Positions 8,691 through 17,287 of a DNA stretch of 64,000 bases are shown here, one piece after another. The notes below the pieces were generated by a model. The model had not been told where the DNA came from and ran no database searches. It was given only the letters and a program-made list of their open reading frames with translations. Made by a program: the position numbers and the translations under genes. This DNA is from Actinopolyspora biskrensis (GTDB lineage: Bacteria; Actinomycetota; Actinomycetes; Mycobacteriales; Pseudonocardiaceae): the NCBI RefSeq assembly GCF_013408175.1, contig NZ_JACBYW010000003.1, positions 62,001 through 126,000 of the forward strand. The letters are read 5' to 3'. The first letter of the stretch is position 1. The number at the start of each line of letters is the position of its first letter.

Positions 8691-9617
8691 ATGAATTCCG
8701 AAACCCCAGCCATCTCCGTCTCCGGCCTGACCAAGAACTTCGGAGCGACCAGAGCGCTCGGCGGACTCGAGCTCGAGGTGCGCCCCGGGGAGGTCCACGG
8801 CTTCCTCGGCCCCAACGGAGCGGGCAAGACGACCACGATCAGGATCCTGCTCGGCCTGCTCCGAGCCGACTCGGGAGAAGCGGGCCTGCTCGGCGGCGAC
8901 CCCTGGAACGACGCCACCGAACTGCACCGCCGAATCGCCTACGTCCCCGGCGACGTGACCCTCTGGCCGAACCTTTCCGGCGGCGAGGTCATGGACCTGC
9001 TCGGGCGACTGCGCGGCGGAATCGACTCCCGGCGCAGAGCCGAGCTGCTCGAACGGTTCGACCTCGACCCGCGCAAGAAGGCACGCACCTACTCGAAGGG
9101 CAACAGGCAGAAAGTCGGGCTGGTGGCCGCGCTGGCCTCCGAGTGCGAACTGCTGATACTGGACGAGCCGACCTCGGGGCTGGACCCGCTGATGGAGGAG
9201 ACCTTCCGCGAGTGCGTCCGCGAGCAGCGCCGAGAGGGCCGCACGGTCCTGCTGTCCAGCCACATCCTCTCCGAGGTCGAGGCGCTCTGCGACAGGGTGA
9301 CGATCGTCCGCTCGGGCAGCACGGTGGAGTCCGGGACCCTCTCCGAACTGCGGCACCTCACCCGCACCTCGGTCACCGCCGAACTCTCCGCTCCCCCCGA
9401 CGGTCTGGAAGACCTCCCCGGGGTGCACGAGCTCGACGTCGACGGGACCCGGATCCGCTGCGAAGTGGACACTCCCGCGCTGGACGGGCTGCTGCGCCGG
9501 CTCACCCGGGTCGGCGTGCACAACCTGACCAGCCAGCCGCCCACCCTCGAGGAACTGTTCCTGCGGCACTACGAACAGGAGTCCGGAACCACGACGCAGC
9601 AGGAGGTGCCCCGATGA
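8691..9617 (+). CDS. ABC-2 type exporter, ATP-binding subunit
   Basis: A 308-residue ABC ATPase of the DrrA/antibiotic-resistance branch. Walker A is GPNGAGKTT (about residues 43-51), the signature is the relaxed YSKGNRQK form typical of DrrA-like exporters, and Walker B is [12 protein letters not shown] followed by [13 protein letters not shown]. The C-terminal 80 residues form the extra domain of this branch. ATG at 8691 follows AGAGGA at good spacing. Its stop overlaps the permease start (ATGA), so the two are translationally coupled. Together they would pump a hydrophobic compound, probably a polyketide-like drug, outward. Confidence 0.93.
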   Translation: MNSETPAISVSGLTKNFGATRALGGLELEVRPGEVHGFLGPNGAGKTTTIRILLGLLRADSGEAGLLGGDPWNDATELHRRIAYVPGDVTLWPNLSGGEVMDLLGRLRGGIDSRRRAELLERFDLDPRKKARTYSKGNRQKVGLVAALASECELLILDEPTSGLDPLMEETFRECVREQRREGRTVLLSSHILSEVEALCDRVTIVRSGSTVESGTLSELRHLTRTSVTAELSAPPDGLEDLPGVHELDVDGTRIRCEVDTPALDGLLRRLTRVGVHNLTSQPPTLEELFLRHYEQESGTTTQQEVPR

Positions 9618-11209
9618 ACGGGATGGCCGGAACGGGCGAACTCGTCAGGCTGATCCTGCGCAGGGACCGGATACGCATCCCCGTCTGGATGGCCGGGGTG
9701 GCGGTCTTCCTGCTCGGCAGCGTGGCAGGCTTTCCCGCCGCGTACGGGACGGCGGCCGAACGGCAGGCCAGGGCGGCGCTGATGGACAACCCGGCCACCG
9801 TGGTGCTCACCGGCCCCGGATTCGGGCGGGAGGACTACACCTACGGCGCGATGACCGCCAACGAGATGGGCGGGATGACGGCCGTGCTCATCGCGCTGAT
9901 GAGCATCCTGCTCGTGATGCGGCACAGCAGGCACGAGGAGGAGAGCGGAAGGACCGAACTGCTGCGCTCGGCCGTCGTCGGCCGCTACGCTCCGCCCGCC
10001 GCGGCACTGATCACCGTGCTGGGGGTGAACCTCGTGCTCGGGCTGGTGCTCGGCTTCGGCCTGCCCGCCACACTGCCCGAGTTGAGCCTGTCCGGATCGC
10101 TGCTGTTCGCGGCAGGGCTAACCTCGGTCGGATTCGTCTTCACCGCCGTGGCCGCCGTGGCCGCCCAGATAATGGAGCACGGCCGGGCCGCGAGCGGCCT
10201 CGCCGGAGCCCTGCTGGCCGTGACCTTCGCCCTGCGCGGCGCGGGAGACCTCGGGGACGGAACGCTGTCCTGGCTGTCCCCCATCGGCTGGGCGCAGCGC
10301 ACCCGGGCCTACGTCGACGGGATCTGGTGGCCACTGGTCCCGGCGCTGCTGCTGACGCTCGTGCTGGTGGTCCTGGCCTTCACGCTCCGCGGTCGCAGGG
10401 ACGAGGGGGCCGGGCTCGTCCGGGGCGGTCTCGGCAGAGCATCGGCATCCGGCCGGCTGTCCGGCCCGTTCGCGCTGGCGCTGCGGCTGCAACGGGGAGC
10501 GCTGACGGGGTGGACGGTCGGGTTCGTCCTGTTCGGCGCGTTCGTGGGGACCATCGCCGAGCAGGCGGCCAGGTTCGTGGAGAGCAACGAGACCGCGCAA
10601 CGCTTCTTCGCGCAGAACGGGCAGGCGGACTCGGCCGAGACCATGATCGCCACCTACATCTCGTTGATGGCCATGGTCGCCGGCGGTTTCGCCCTGCAGT
10701 CGGCCGGTCTGTCCCGCGCCGAGGAGTCGGCGGGGCGGCTGGAGCCCCTGCTCGGGGGCACACCGCTGTCCCGAACCCGGTGGGCGGTGGCGAACCTGGC
10801 CGCCACGGTCTCCGGCAGCGTGCTGGTGCTGGGCGGAGGCGGCCTGGGCGCGGGCCTCGTCTACGCGGCGACCAGCGGGGACGCGAGCAACGTGCTCCGG
10901 GTGCTCGCCGCGGCCCTGGTGCACCTGCCCGCGGTGTGGGTGCTGGCCGGGATCGCCACGCTCCTGTTCGGGCTGGTGCCCGCCGCGAGCGGTCTCGGCT
11001 GGCTCGTGCTGGCCTGGGGCGTGTTCGTGGGGATGTTCGGCCCCCTGCTGCGGCTACCCGACTGGCTCGCCGACGTATCGCCCTTCGCGCACACCCCGAT
11101 GCTGCCCACCGGGGATCCGGAAGCCACGCCGCTGATCGCGCTGACCGCGGCCGCGGTGGTTCTGATGGCGGCCGGGGTCACCGCGTTCCGGCGACGCGAC
11201 ACGGCTTGA
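9614..11209 (+). CDS. ABC-2 type exporter, membrane permease subunit
   Basis: A 531-residue integral membrane protein with about twelve hydrophobic segments arranged as two similar halves (each starting with a segment after a basic stretch, e.g. [13 protein letters not shown] and [15 protein letters not shown]). This double-length form matches the 'exporter of polyketide antibiotics' permeases, which pair with a single DrrA-like ATPase. ATG at 9614 overlaps the ATPase stop by four bases. A strong hairpin terminator follows eight bases after the stop, so the operon has just these two genes. Substrate unknown. Confidence 0.9.
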   Translation: MNGMAGTGELVRLILRRDRIRIPVWMAGVAVFLLGSVAGFPAAYGTAAERQARAALMDNPATVVLTGPGFGREDYTYGAMTANEMGGMTAVLIALMSILLVMRHSRHEEESGRTELLRSAVVGRYAPPAAALITVLGVNLVLGLVLGFGLPATLPELSLSGSLLFAAGLTSVGFVFTAVAAVAAQIMEHGRAASGLAGALLAVTFALRGAGDLGDGTLSWLSPIGWAQRTRAYVDGIWWPLVPALLLTLVLVVLAFTLRGRRDEGAGLVRGGLGRASASGRLSGPFALALRLQRGALTGWTVGFVLFGAFVGTIAEQAARFVESNETAQRFFAQNGQADSAETMIATYISLMAMVAGGFALQSAGLSRAEESAGRLEPLLGGTPLSRTRWAVANLAATVSGSVLVLGGGGLGAGLVYAATSGDASNVLRVLAAALVHLPAVWVLAGIATLLFGLVPAASGLGWLVLAWGVFVGMFGPLLRLPDWLADVSPFAHTPMLPTGDPEATPLIALTAAAVVLMAAGVTAFRRRDTA

Positions 11210-11216
11210 CCGGCGG

Positions 11217-11262
11217 CCGGAGCGGCCGGTGCCGGAACGACTCCGCGCACCGGCCGCTCCGG
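11217..11262. terminator. 15-bp stem terminator after the exporter operon
   Basis: CCGGAGCGGCCGGTG at 11217-11231 pairs perfectly with CACCGGCCGCTCCGG at 11248-11262, loop of 16 bases, eight bases past the permease stop. It lies between convergent genes and may work in both directions. Confidence 0.8.
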
Positions 11263-11334
11263 TGCGCGGCTGCGGGTAACCGCCGGAAGGCGCTCGATTC
11301 CGGGACGCCGGACGGGTGACAGGCGCGGGAGGAG

Positions 11335-11583
11335 TCAGCAGCCTCCCCCACCGCCGCCTCCTCCGCCGGGGCCGCCTCCTCCGACGGCTCCGCCGCCTCC
11401 GGCAAAGTGGGCGTGGCCCCCGTTCCGGAACGAAGAGCGGTAGCGCGCGTAACCGCCCCGGATCGGAGTCCACTGGTCACCGCGCTCCGGGGTGTTCGCC
11501 CGGAACGCGGTGACCAGCCTGACGACCAGGAACAGCGCCAGGAGCAGCACGGGGGCACCGACCACGGCCAAGGCCTGTGACAC
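11335..11583 (-). CDS. small membrane protein with glycine tail ending in cysteine
   Basis: An 82-residue protein: one membrane segment (about residues 5-25, AVVGAPVLLLALFLVVRLV), a charged middle, then from about residue 62 almost pure glycine and a final Cys. GTG at 11583 is preceded by GAGGTGA at seven bases, which supports the frame over overlapping alternatives. The glycine/cysteine ending recalls tails of some actinobacterial membrane proteins, but I do not recognise the family. It lies between the exporter terminator and pcrA, on pcrA's strand, downstream of it. Confidence 0.6.
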   Translation of the reverse strand: MSQALAVVGAPVLLLALFLVVRLVTAFRANTPERGDQWTPIRGGYARYRSSFRNGGHAHFAGGGGAVGGGGPGGGGGGGGGC

Positions 11584-11779
11584 GACAACTCACCTCGCTA
11601 CGGCGACACGTGTTCGAAAGCACGAAGCATACGCGCGCAGCCACCGGTTCGAGGCGATTCAGCGGATTCGTGACCCGGTTGCCGCAGCCCGTCCACCCGC
11701 CCGAAGAACGTTTCGCGCGAAACGTTCCCCCGGCACGAATCCGGAGTGACGGTTTCGCGCGAAACGTCCCGAGTTCCGA

Positions 11780-14248
11780 TCAGAGCTTGACCAGGGGAAC
11801 ACTGCCGATCAGCATCAGCCGCACGGTCCCCGAGTTCCCGAAGTCGATGGTCGCGGTAGCGCGTACACCTTCGCCCTCGGTGGACAGCACCGTGCCCAAC
11901 CCGTACTTGTCGTGGTTGACCCTGTCCCCTTCGGACAGCTTGAGCGGTACCGCGTTCTTCCAGTCGGAGCTCGTGGAAGCACGCTCCGCACCGCCGCCGG
12001 ACCTCTTGCCGTCCGAACCGTTCTTCGGTGACCAGCTGCCACGCTCACGCGGTGCCGAACGCTCGTGTTCGACCCTGCGCCACTCCACGAGGTGCTCCGG
12101 AATCTCGGTGACGAACCGGGAGGCCGGATTGGTCATCGGCTGTCCCCACGCGGAGCGCATCAGAGCACGGGACAGGTACAACCGCCTCTTGGCGCGGGTG
12201 ATCCCCACGTAGGCGAGCCGCCGCTCCTCGGAAAGCTCCGCGGCATCGCCCAACGCCCTGGTGTGCGGGAAGACTCCGTCCTCCCACCCCACGGCGAACA
12301 CGACGGGGAACTCGAGCCCCTTCGCCGTGTGCAGCGTCATCAACGTGACCAGGCCGTCCCCGTTCTCCGGGAGCGCGTCCGCGTCGGCGACCAGCGAGAC
12401 CCGCTCCAGGAAGGCCCCGAGGGAGTCGTCGGGCAGTCCCTGGTCCGCGTCCTCCTCGGGGACCGCTTCACCGGCACCGGAGTCCCCGGAGGCATCGGCC
12501 GCGGTCTCCCGGGCGGCAGCCCGCGTCTCGCCGAACTCCCGCGCCACGGCGATCAGCTCGTCCAGGTTCTCCACCCTGCTCGCGTCCTGCGGGTCCTCGC
12601 TGCTCTCCAGCTCGGCCCGGTATCCGGTGCGGGCGAACAGGGTTTGCAGCAGGTCGGCGACCTCGGTCGTGGGCACGAGCTCGCGCAGCTCGTCCAGCAG
12701 ATCCACGAAACCGGCCACCGCACGCGCCGCACGCGAGTTCAGCCGCGTGATCTCGCCGCGTGCTCCGTGCCGCAGAGCCGTCGCGAAGGAGATCCGCTCC
12801 TGGTCGGCGTATTCGGAAAGCACCGTCTCCGCGCGCTGGCCGATGCCCCGCTTGGGGACGTTGAGTATCCGGCGCAGGCTCACCGTGTCCTCCGGGTTGT
12901 CCAACACCCGCAGGTAGGCCAGCGCGTCGCGGATCTCGCGGCGCTCGTAGAAGCGCACCCCGCCGATCACCCTGTAGGGCAGGCCGAGGCGGATGAACAC
13001 CTCCTCGAACACGCGCGACTGGTTGTTGGTGCGGTAGAACACCGCTATGTCGTTGAAGGTGGCCTCGCCCGAGTCGACCAGCCGGTCGATCTCGGCGGCC
13101 ACGAAGGCCGCTTCGTCGTGCTCGTTGTCGGCCACGTAACCGACCAGGGGCTCTCCCTCGCCGGCCTCGCTCCACAGCCGCTTCTCCCTGCGGCCCGTGT
13201 TCGACCTGATCACCGAGTTCGCCGCGGACAGGATCGTCTGCGTGGAGCGGTAGTTCTGCTCGAGCACGATGGTGTGCGCCTGCGGATAATCGCGCTCGAA
13301 CTCCTCGATGTTGCGGATCGTCGCGCCGCGGAAGGCGTAGATCGACTGGTCGGCGTCGCCGACGACGCACAGCTCCCCCGGGGGCGTGCCCTCCGCGCTC
13401 GTTTCCGTGCCGACCAGTTCGCGGACCAGGGCGTACTGTGCGTGGTTGGTGTCCTGGTACTCGTCGACGAGGATGTGGCGGAAGCGGCGCCGGTAGTGCT
13501 CCGCGACGGCCGGGTGGTTCCGCAGCAGCGTGACGGTGCGCATGATCAGGTCGTCGAAGTCGAGCGCGTTGGACTCTCCCAGCCGCCGCTGGTAGGCGGC
13601 GTAGACCTCGGCGACCTTGCGCTCCAGGTCGTTCCCTGCCCGCTCCGCGGCCGTCTCCGGATCGACGAGCTCGTTCTTCAGGTTGGATATCTGCCCCGCC
13701 AGGGTGCGCACCGGGTAGCGCTTGGAGTCCAGTTCGAGGTCCCGGCTCACCAGGGTGACCAGCCGGCGCGAATCGTCCGCGTCGTAGATCGAGAAATTGC
13801 TGGAGAGTCCGAGCACGCCCGCTTCGCGGCGCAGGACGCGCACGCACATCGAGTGGAAGGTGGACACCCACATCGCGTTGGCGCGGCGCCCCACCAGCTC
13901 GGCCACTCGTTCCTTCATCTCGACGGCGGCCTTGTTGGTGAACGTGATCGCCATTATCTGCCCCGGATGCGCACCACGCGCGTCCAGCAGGTGGGCGATC
14001 CGGTGGGTGAGCACCTTGGTCTTGCCCGATCCCGCTCCGGCCACGACCAACAGCGGCGATCCGCTGTGCAGCACCGCCTCCCGCTGCTGCGGGTTCATCT
14101 CGTCGAGCAACCGCTCTCCCGTTCGTTCCTCCCGCGCGCTTGGCGCGCTGCCGTGCCCCCCGGCGGGGGCCTCCCCCGTTCTTGCCGGTGAGGTGGTTCC
14201 CTCGGAGTGGCTCGGGCCTTCGGCGGGGACGTCGAACAGGGTGCTCAT
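11780..14248 (-). CDS. pcrA: ATP-dependent DNA helicase PcrA/UvrD1
   Basis: Superfamily 1A 3'-5' helicase for nucleotide excision repair and replication-fork upkeep. The 822-residue product has the ordered motifs: GAGSGKTKVL (motif I), ITFTNKAA (Ia), DEYQDTN (II), GDADQSIYAFRGA (III), LEQNYRST (IV), TLHTAKGLEFPVVF (V) and VGITRAKRRLYL (VI). The C-terminal piece DRVNHDKYGLGTVLS is the RNA-polymerase-binding Tudor-like fold of actinobacterial UvrD1/PcrA. ATG at 14248 starts the typical MSTLFDVP; no ribosome site is visible, so the message may be leaderless or nearly so. It is divergent from the chorismate mutase gene, as Rv0949 is in M. tuberculosis. Confidence 0.95.
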   Translation of the reverse strand: MSTLFDVPAEGPSHSEGTTSPARTGEAPAGGHGSAPSAREERTGERLLDEMNPQQREAVLHSGSPLLVVAGAGSGKTKVLTHRIAHLLDARGAHPGQIMAITFTNKAAVEMKERVAELVGRRANAMWVSTFHSMCVRVLRREAGVLGLSSNFSIYDADDSRRLVTLVSRDLELDSKRYPVRTLAGQISNLKNELVDPETAAERAGNDLERKVAEVYAAYQRRLGESNALDFDDLIMRTVTLLRNHPAVAEHYRRRFRHILVDEYQDTNHAQYALVRELVGTETSAEGTPPGELCVVGDADQSIYAFRGATIRNIEEFERDYPQAHTIVLEQNYRSTQTILSAANSVIRSNTGRREKRLWSEAGEGEPLVGYVADNEHDEAAFVAAEIDRLVDSGEATFNDIAVFYRTNNQSRVFEEVFIRLGLPYRVIGGVRFYERREIRDALAYLRVLDNPEDTVSLRRILNVPKRGIGQRAETVLSEYADQERISFATALRHGARGEITRLNSRAARAVAGFVDLLDELRELVPTTEVADLLQTLFARTGYRAELESSEDPQDASRVENLDELIAVAREFGETRAAARETAADASGDSGAGEAVPEEDADQGLPDDSLGAFLERVSLVADADALPENGDGLVTLMTLHTAKGLEFPVVFAVGWEDGVFPHTRALGDAAELSEERRLAYVGITRAKRRLYLSRALMRSAWGQPMTNPASRFVTEIPEHLVEWRRVEHERSAPRERGSWSPKNGSDGKRSGGGAERASTSSDWKNAVPLKLSEGDRVNHDKYGLGTVLSTEGEGVRATATIDFGNSGTVRLMLIGSVPLVKL

Positions 14249-14465
14249 CGGTAGTTCAGAGTACCGCCCGCCCCGACGGGCGCCGACGACAACCGCACCG
14301 GAACCCCTCCTGCCGAGACCCCCGCGCACAACGAGGTGCCGCGACGCGTTGTTCCGCCGCCACCCTGTCCCCCGTCCGGGCGGGCGCGGCCGCACGGGGA
14401 GTCCCCCGAAAGTCGGAGCACCGTCGCCTTGGCCGAGGAACGACTTCGTGTGGCACACTGGTCGT

Positions 14466-14528
14466 GTGCTTACGCGGCTTTACCAGTTTTTCTACGGGCG
14501 CAGGACTCCGGCGCCCGTAGCTGTGTGA
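14466..14528 (+). CDS. leader peptide rich in Tyr and Phe, upstream of chorismate mutase
   Basis: A 20-codon frame, GTG to TGA, encoding MLTRLYQFFYGRRTPAPVAV. Residues 6-10 are Tyr-Gln-Phe-Phe-Tyr: three of the end products of the chorismate mutase branch in five codons. The codons at 14481-14495 abut the first arm of the hairpin starting at 14492, just as in classical attenuators. No ribosome site precedes GTG, but CACACT lies a few bases upstream and TTGGCC 19 bases further, which fits a leaderless start. The role is inferred from layout. Confidence 0.65.
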   Translation: MLTRLYQFFYGRRTPAPVAV

Positions 14529-14569
14529 GCTCCATATCTACGACGCCCCGGAGTCCTCGGACCCGGGGC
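14492..14569 (+). promoter_or_regulatory. aromatic amino-acid attenuator before chorismate mutase
   Basis: Four segments form mutually exclusive hairpins. 1:2 is CTACGGGCGC (14492-14501) with GCGCCCGTAG (14511-14520). 2:3 is AGGACTCCGG (14502-14511) with CCGGAGTCCT (14548-14557), extended by CGTAG (14516-14520) with CTACG (14538-14542). 3:4 is GCCCCGG (14545-14551) with CCGGGGC (14563-14569), a terminator-like stem. A ribosome stalled on the Tyr/Phe codons would mask segment 1, allow 2:3 and block 3:4. No U-run follows 3:4, as is common in high-GC actinobacteria. Confidence 0.7.
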
Positions 14570-14617
14570 CTTCGCGTATCCGGGTCGAGGTCCAGGGCCG
14601 ACGAGCCGGAGGACGAA

Positions 14618-14926
14618 GTGAACACGCCTGTGGACAGCGATCAGAGCAACGCCGAAGCACCCGAATCCGAGTGGCCCGCCGACGGGAGTTCCGGCGAGGA
14701 CCTTCGGGAGGAGATCGACCACCTCGACGAGGAGATCCTGCGGCTGGTCAAACGCCGCGCCGAGGTCTCCCACCGCATAGGTGCCGAGCGGATGGCGGCC
14801 GGAGGCCCCCGCATCGTCTACAACCGCGAGATGGACGTGCTCGCGCGCTACCGCGAACTCGGTCCCGAGGGGCGTGAGCTGGCCATGCTCCTGCTCCGGC
14901 TCGGTCGCGGCAGGCTCGGCCACTGA
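14618..14926 (+). CDS. chorismate mutase, AroQ-delta type
   Basis: Converts chorismate to prephenate, the first step towards Phe and Tyr, in the cytoplasm. The 102-residue all-helical product has LREEIDHLDEEILRLVKRRAEVSHRIG (first helix, with the active-site Arg and Lys) and ends RLGRGRLGH, the same C-terminus as the intracellular M. tuberculosis enzyme Rv0948c, through which DAHP synthase activates it. GTG at 14618 has GGAGG at five bases and gives a length like that enzyme after a 30-residue acidic start. It lies downstream of the attenuator and divergent from pcrA. Confidence 0.93.
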   Translation: MNTPVDSDQSNAEAPESEWPADGSSGEDLREEIDHLDEEILRLVKRRAEVSHRIGAERMAAGGPRIVYNREMDVLARYRELGPEGRELAMLLLRLGRGRLGH

Positions 14927-14943
14927 ACTCGCGAACGGGGAAT

Positions 14944-15125
14944 CAAGCGGTGAAGCCGCTTGCCTCCACCCGCGCAGCCGGCAGCGCCGCGGGGTCTCGG
15001 ACGAGTGCCCGGCGAGGACGGCCCCGATGTTGTGTATGACCGCTACCCGATGTCGGGCATCCCGCGGCCGGGCGCCGCTCCGGGGTTCCTCCCCCGCACC
15101 GCCACGCGAGCCGAGCCGAAAGCTT
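14944..15125 (+). repeat. structured intergenic repeat, copy 3
   Basis: Starts with the hairpin CAAGCGG-TGAAG-CCGCTTG (14944-14962), which may end the chorismate mutase message. Then the element proper: GCCCGGC pairs with GCCGGGC, CCCGAT with GTCGGG (one G-T pair), loop with GCTACCCGAT, GAGGACGG kept, and the tail degenerates after GGGGTTCC. It fills the gap between two convergent genes. Confidence 0.75.
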
Positions 15126-15132
15126 CGACACC

Positions 15133-15924
15133 TCAGTGTGCCGCCCAGCCACCGTCCATCGGAAACGAGGAGCCGGTCACGGAAACGGCCGAGTCACCAC
15201 ACAGCCAGACGGCCAACTCGGCGACCTCCTCCGGCTCGACCAGCCGTTTGACCGGGGTCCTGGCCAGGAGCACGTCCTCGACCACCTGTTCGCGCGGCAC
15301 CCGGTGCCGCACCGCGTGCTCGCTCACCTGGTGTTCGACGAGTGGCGTACGGACATATCCCGGACAGATGCAGTTCGACGTGACCCCGTGCTCGGCCCCC
15401 TCCACCGCGACGGTCTTCGACAGCCCCTCGAGTCCGTGCTTGGCCGTGACGTACGCGCTCTTCAGCGGAGAGGCCCGCAGCCCGTGGACGGACGATATGT
15501 TGACGATGCGGCCCCACCCCCTGCGGTACATGCCGGGCAGAGCCGCCCGGATGATCCGGAACGGTGCCTGGACCATGACGTCCAGCAACAGCGAGAACAT
15601 CTCCGGCGGGTACTGGTGCACGGGCGCCACGTGCTGGAGACCGGCGTTGTTGACCACTATGTCGACGTCCTCACCCAACCCGGCGACGGTCTCGGGGTCG
15701 GACAGGTCCACGACGGTGTGCCGAGCACCGATCCCGGAGGCGACCGTCTCCACCGATTCGGCCGCGCGATCGGCGAGCAGCACATCGGCGCCCGCCGCCG
15801 CCAGTCTTCTGGACACGGCCGCGCCGATCCCGCTTCCCGCCCCGGTAACGAGCGCCCGCTTGCCCGTCAGTTCTCCCGCGGATCCTGCTTGTGGCCGGAA
15901 CGCGGCAGCCGAGCTGTCACCCAT
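15133..15924 (-). CDS. 3-hydroxybutyrate dehydrogenase-like short-chain dehydrogenase
   Basis: A 263-residue NAD(P)-dependent SDR. Visible: the TGAGSGIG cofactor loop (about residues 28-35), NNAG, the catalytic Ser in NISSVHG, and YVTAK with the catalytic Tyr and Lys. The stretch GLQHVAPVHQYPPE is characteristic of 3-hydroxybutyrate dehydrogenases, which oxidise (R)-3-hydroxybutyrate to acetoacetate in ketone or PHB turnover; a general SDR role cannot be excluded. ATG at 15924 has no ribosome site, but TAGTTT lies six bases before it, so the gene may be leaderless. No neighbour belongs to the same pathway. Confidence 0.82.
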   Translation of the reverse strand: MGDSSAAAFRPQAGSAGELTGKRALVTGAGSGIGAAVSRRLAAAGADVLLADRAAESVETVASGIGARHTVVDLSDPETVAGLGEDVDIVVNNAGLQHVAPVHQYPPEMFSLLLDVMVQAPFRIIRAALPGMYRRGWGRIVNISSVHGLRASPLKSAYVTAKHGLEGLSKTVAVEGAEHGVTSNCICPGYVRTPLVEHQVSEHAVRHRVPREQVVEDVLLARTPVKRLVEPEEVAELAVWLCGDSAVSVTGSSFPMDGGWAAH

Positions 15925-16225
15925 ATCAGCAAACTAGTGGTGATTTCGGTTCTGTCCAACAGCCGCACAGGGGTTTTCACTGCGGCATCCGATGGTCGTC
16001 CCACCGGCCCCCGAGCGGTCCACGCCGTCCCCGGGAGCTCTTCCGGTCGAGTCACCGGTCGACCCTGGGGTCTCCAGCGGCGGCGGCAACGCCGGAACAT
16101 CCACCCGAGCGGCTCGTCCCGGCGCGGGAGGTTCGACTCAACGAGCACTCGCGAAACCCGGACGGAACGCCTCGCTCGGGAAATCCGTTGTACCCAACGC
16201 CCGCGGCAGCGGGCAGACTGAAGTC
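15925..16225. other. divergent gap without a visible gene
   Basis: About 300 bases between the dehydrogenase and a small membrane protein gene. GC-rich with no ribosome-site-backed frame; only the presumed promoter of the dehydrogenase near 15930-15960 can be pointed to. Confidence 0.4.
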
Positions 16226-16543
16226 ATGGGCACGATTGTCGATGTGGTCGCTTTTCTGGTCACTCTCCTGGCCGTGTTGGCCGCCGCGGGGCACGCGGGG
16301 TACCTCGCCCTGCTGTCCAGCACGGCCCGGAAACGTCCCGGTGGGCAGACCGCAGTGAACTTCACCAAGAAACGCGCTCCCGTCGCGGGGGTGACCCTGG
16401 GAGTCGGACTGCTGGCACTGCTGATCTCCAGCGGCGGCGTCACGGCCGACGTCTTCGCGATTCTGCTCGGCGGCGGAGCGGGCATCGGCTCGATGGCGGC
16501 GTTGCGCAGCACGCAGGCGGACTTCAACGCGGGGCGTTATTAA
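16226..16543 (+). CDS. small membrane protein, unknown function
   Basis: A 105-residue protein with membrane segments at about residues 5-28 (VDVVAFLVTLLAVLAAAGHA), 52-70 and 74-92, and the short conserved-looking ending STQADFNAGRY. ATG at 16226 starts the hydrophobic sequence; upstream in-frame codons are Arg/Pro-rich and look non-coding. The ribosome site is weak. I do not recognise the family. It stands alone, with a repeat copy immediately after the stop. Confidence 0.65.
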   Translation: MGTIVDVVAFLVTLLAVLAAAGHAGYLALLSSTARKRPGGQTAVNFTKKRAPVAGVTLGVGLLALLISSGGVTADVFAILLGGGAGIGSMAALRSTQADFNAGRY

Positions 16544-16546
16544 GAG

Positions 16547-16765
16547 GGTTCTCGGCTCGGTTCGCGTGGTGGAGCGGATGGCGGAGCCTCCCGCGGTCTC
16601 GTGAGCGAGTGCCCCGGCAGCGGGTAGCGGGCCGCGCGACGTCGCGGCCGTCCTCGCCGGGCGCTCGTCCGAGAACCCGCGGCGGTGCCTGCTGCGCAGG
16701 TGGAGGCAAGCGGCTTCGCCGCTCGACCGACGCCCGCCCCGACCGAGCGAACGGTCACCCGAACC
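16547..16765 (-). repeat. structured intergenic repeat, copy 4 (inverted, partly decayed)
   Basis: Read on the minus strand it has the 5' hairpin AGCGGC-GAA-GCCGCT (16709-16723), CACCGCCGCGGGTTCTCGG, GAGGACGGC, the loop core GCTACCCG and the tail GAGGCTCCGCC with ACGCGAACCGAGCC. The right-hand stem arms do not match the left as well as in other copies; they look like those of copy 7, as if two subtypes had recombined. Confidence 0.65.
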
Positions 16766-17090
16766 GCTCCGGCAGCAAGAGGCCCGCAGCGGAGTCGCGT
16801 GCGGGGCCGCGCCCCGCACCGACACCGTGGTGGCACGGGACGTGGACACGATCGGGTCGTCCACTCCACGCGGTCCCGTGCCGCCCCGCACGGTGCCCCG
16901 GTGCCGCCGCACGGGCGAGGACTACCTTTCGTGGGACCACCGGTGACCTTTGCGCGAACACCCACCGGTAACCGCCCCTGTCGGAGGAACGCTCTTCCCG
17001 CGAGCAGAGCACACGACCGAGCGGTAATCACCGATCGTGTCCGATCCGGCCCGTTGCGTAACGGATCACGGATCCCCCTAGCCTGTCTCC

Positions 17091-17258
17091 ATGACCGCCA
17101 CGCAAGATCATCCTCCCGCCGTGCCCGAGCGAACGCTCGTGGTCGCAGCCCACTCCGGCCGCACCGGCTCCGGAAGCGCGGGAACCGCCGCTGAACGCCG
17201 CCGCGGCTCCCCGAACCGACTGCCCGGCCCTCTCCTCCGGACGGCGAGCACGGCCTGA
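17091..17258 (+). CDS. possible leaderless 55-residue peptide
   Basis: An ATG-to-TGA frame of 55 codons starting MTATQDHPPAVPERTLVVAA. TTGCGT and TAGCCT lie upstream with 19-base spacing, and TAGCCT ends six bases before the ATG, the spacing of leaderless genes. Composition (Arg, Gly, Ser, Ala, Pro) is not distinctive and no homologue is recognised. It could equally be the 5' leader of the next gene, which begins 29 bases after its stop. Confidence 0.3.
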   Translation: MTATQDHPPAVPERTLVVAAHSGRTGSGSAGTAAERRRGSPNRLPGPLLRTASTA

Positions 17259-17287
17259 ACGCGAGACGGGACGGAAAGTCGGTTGCG

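Noticed and set aside
8301-8694. Two short frames in the exporter leader
   Set aside because: Pro/Arg/Ser-rich, no ribosome sites, and the second overlaps the exporter start.
12065-14191. A 708-codon open frame on the plus strand opposite pcrA
   Set aside because: Antisense shadow of a clear helicase gene; composition is Leu/Arg/Gly/His-rich and there is no ribosome site.
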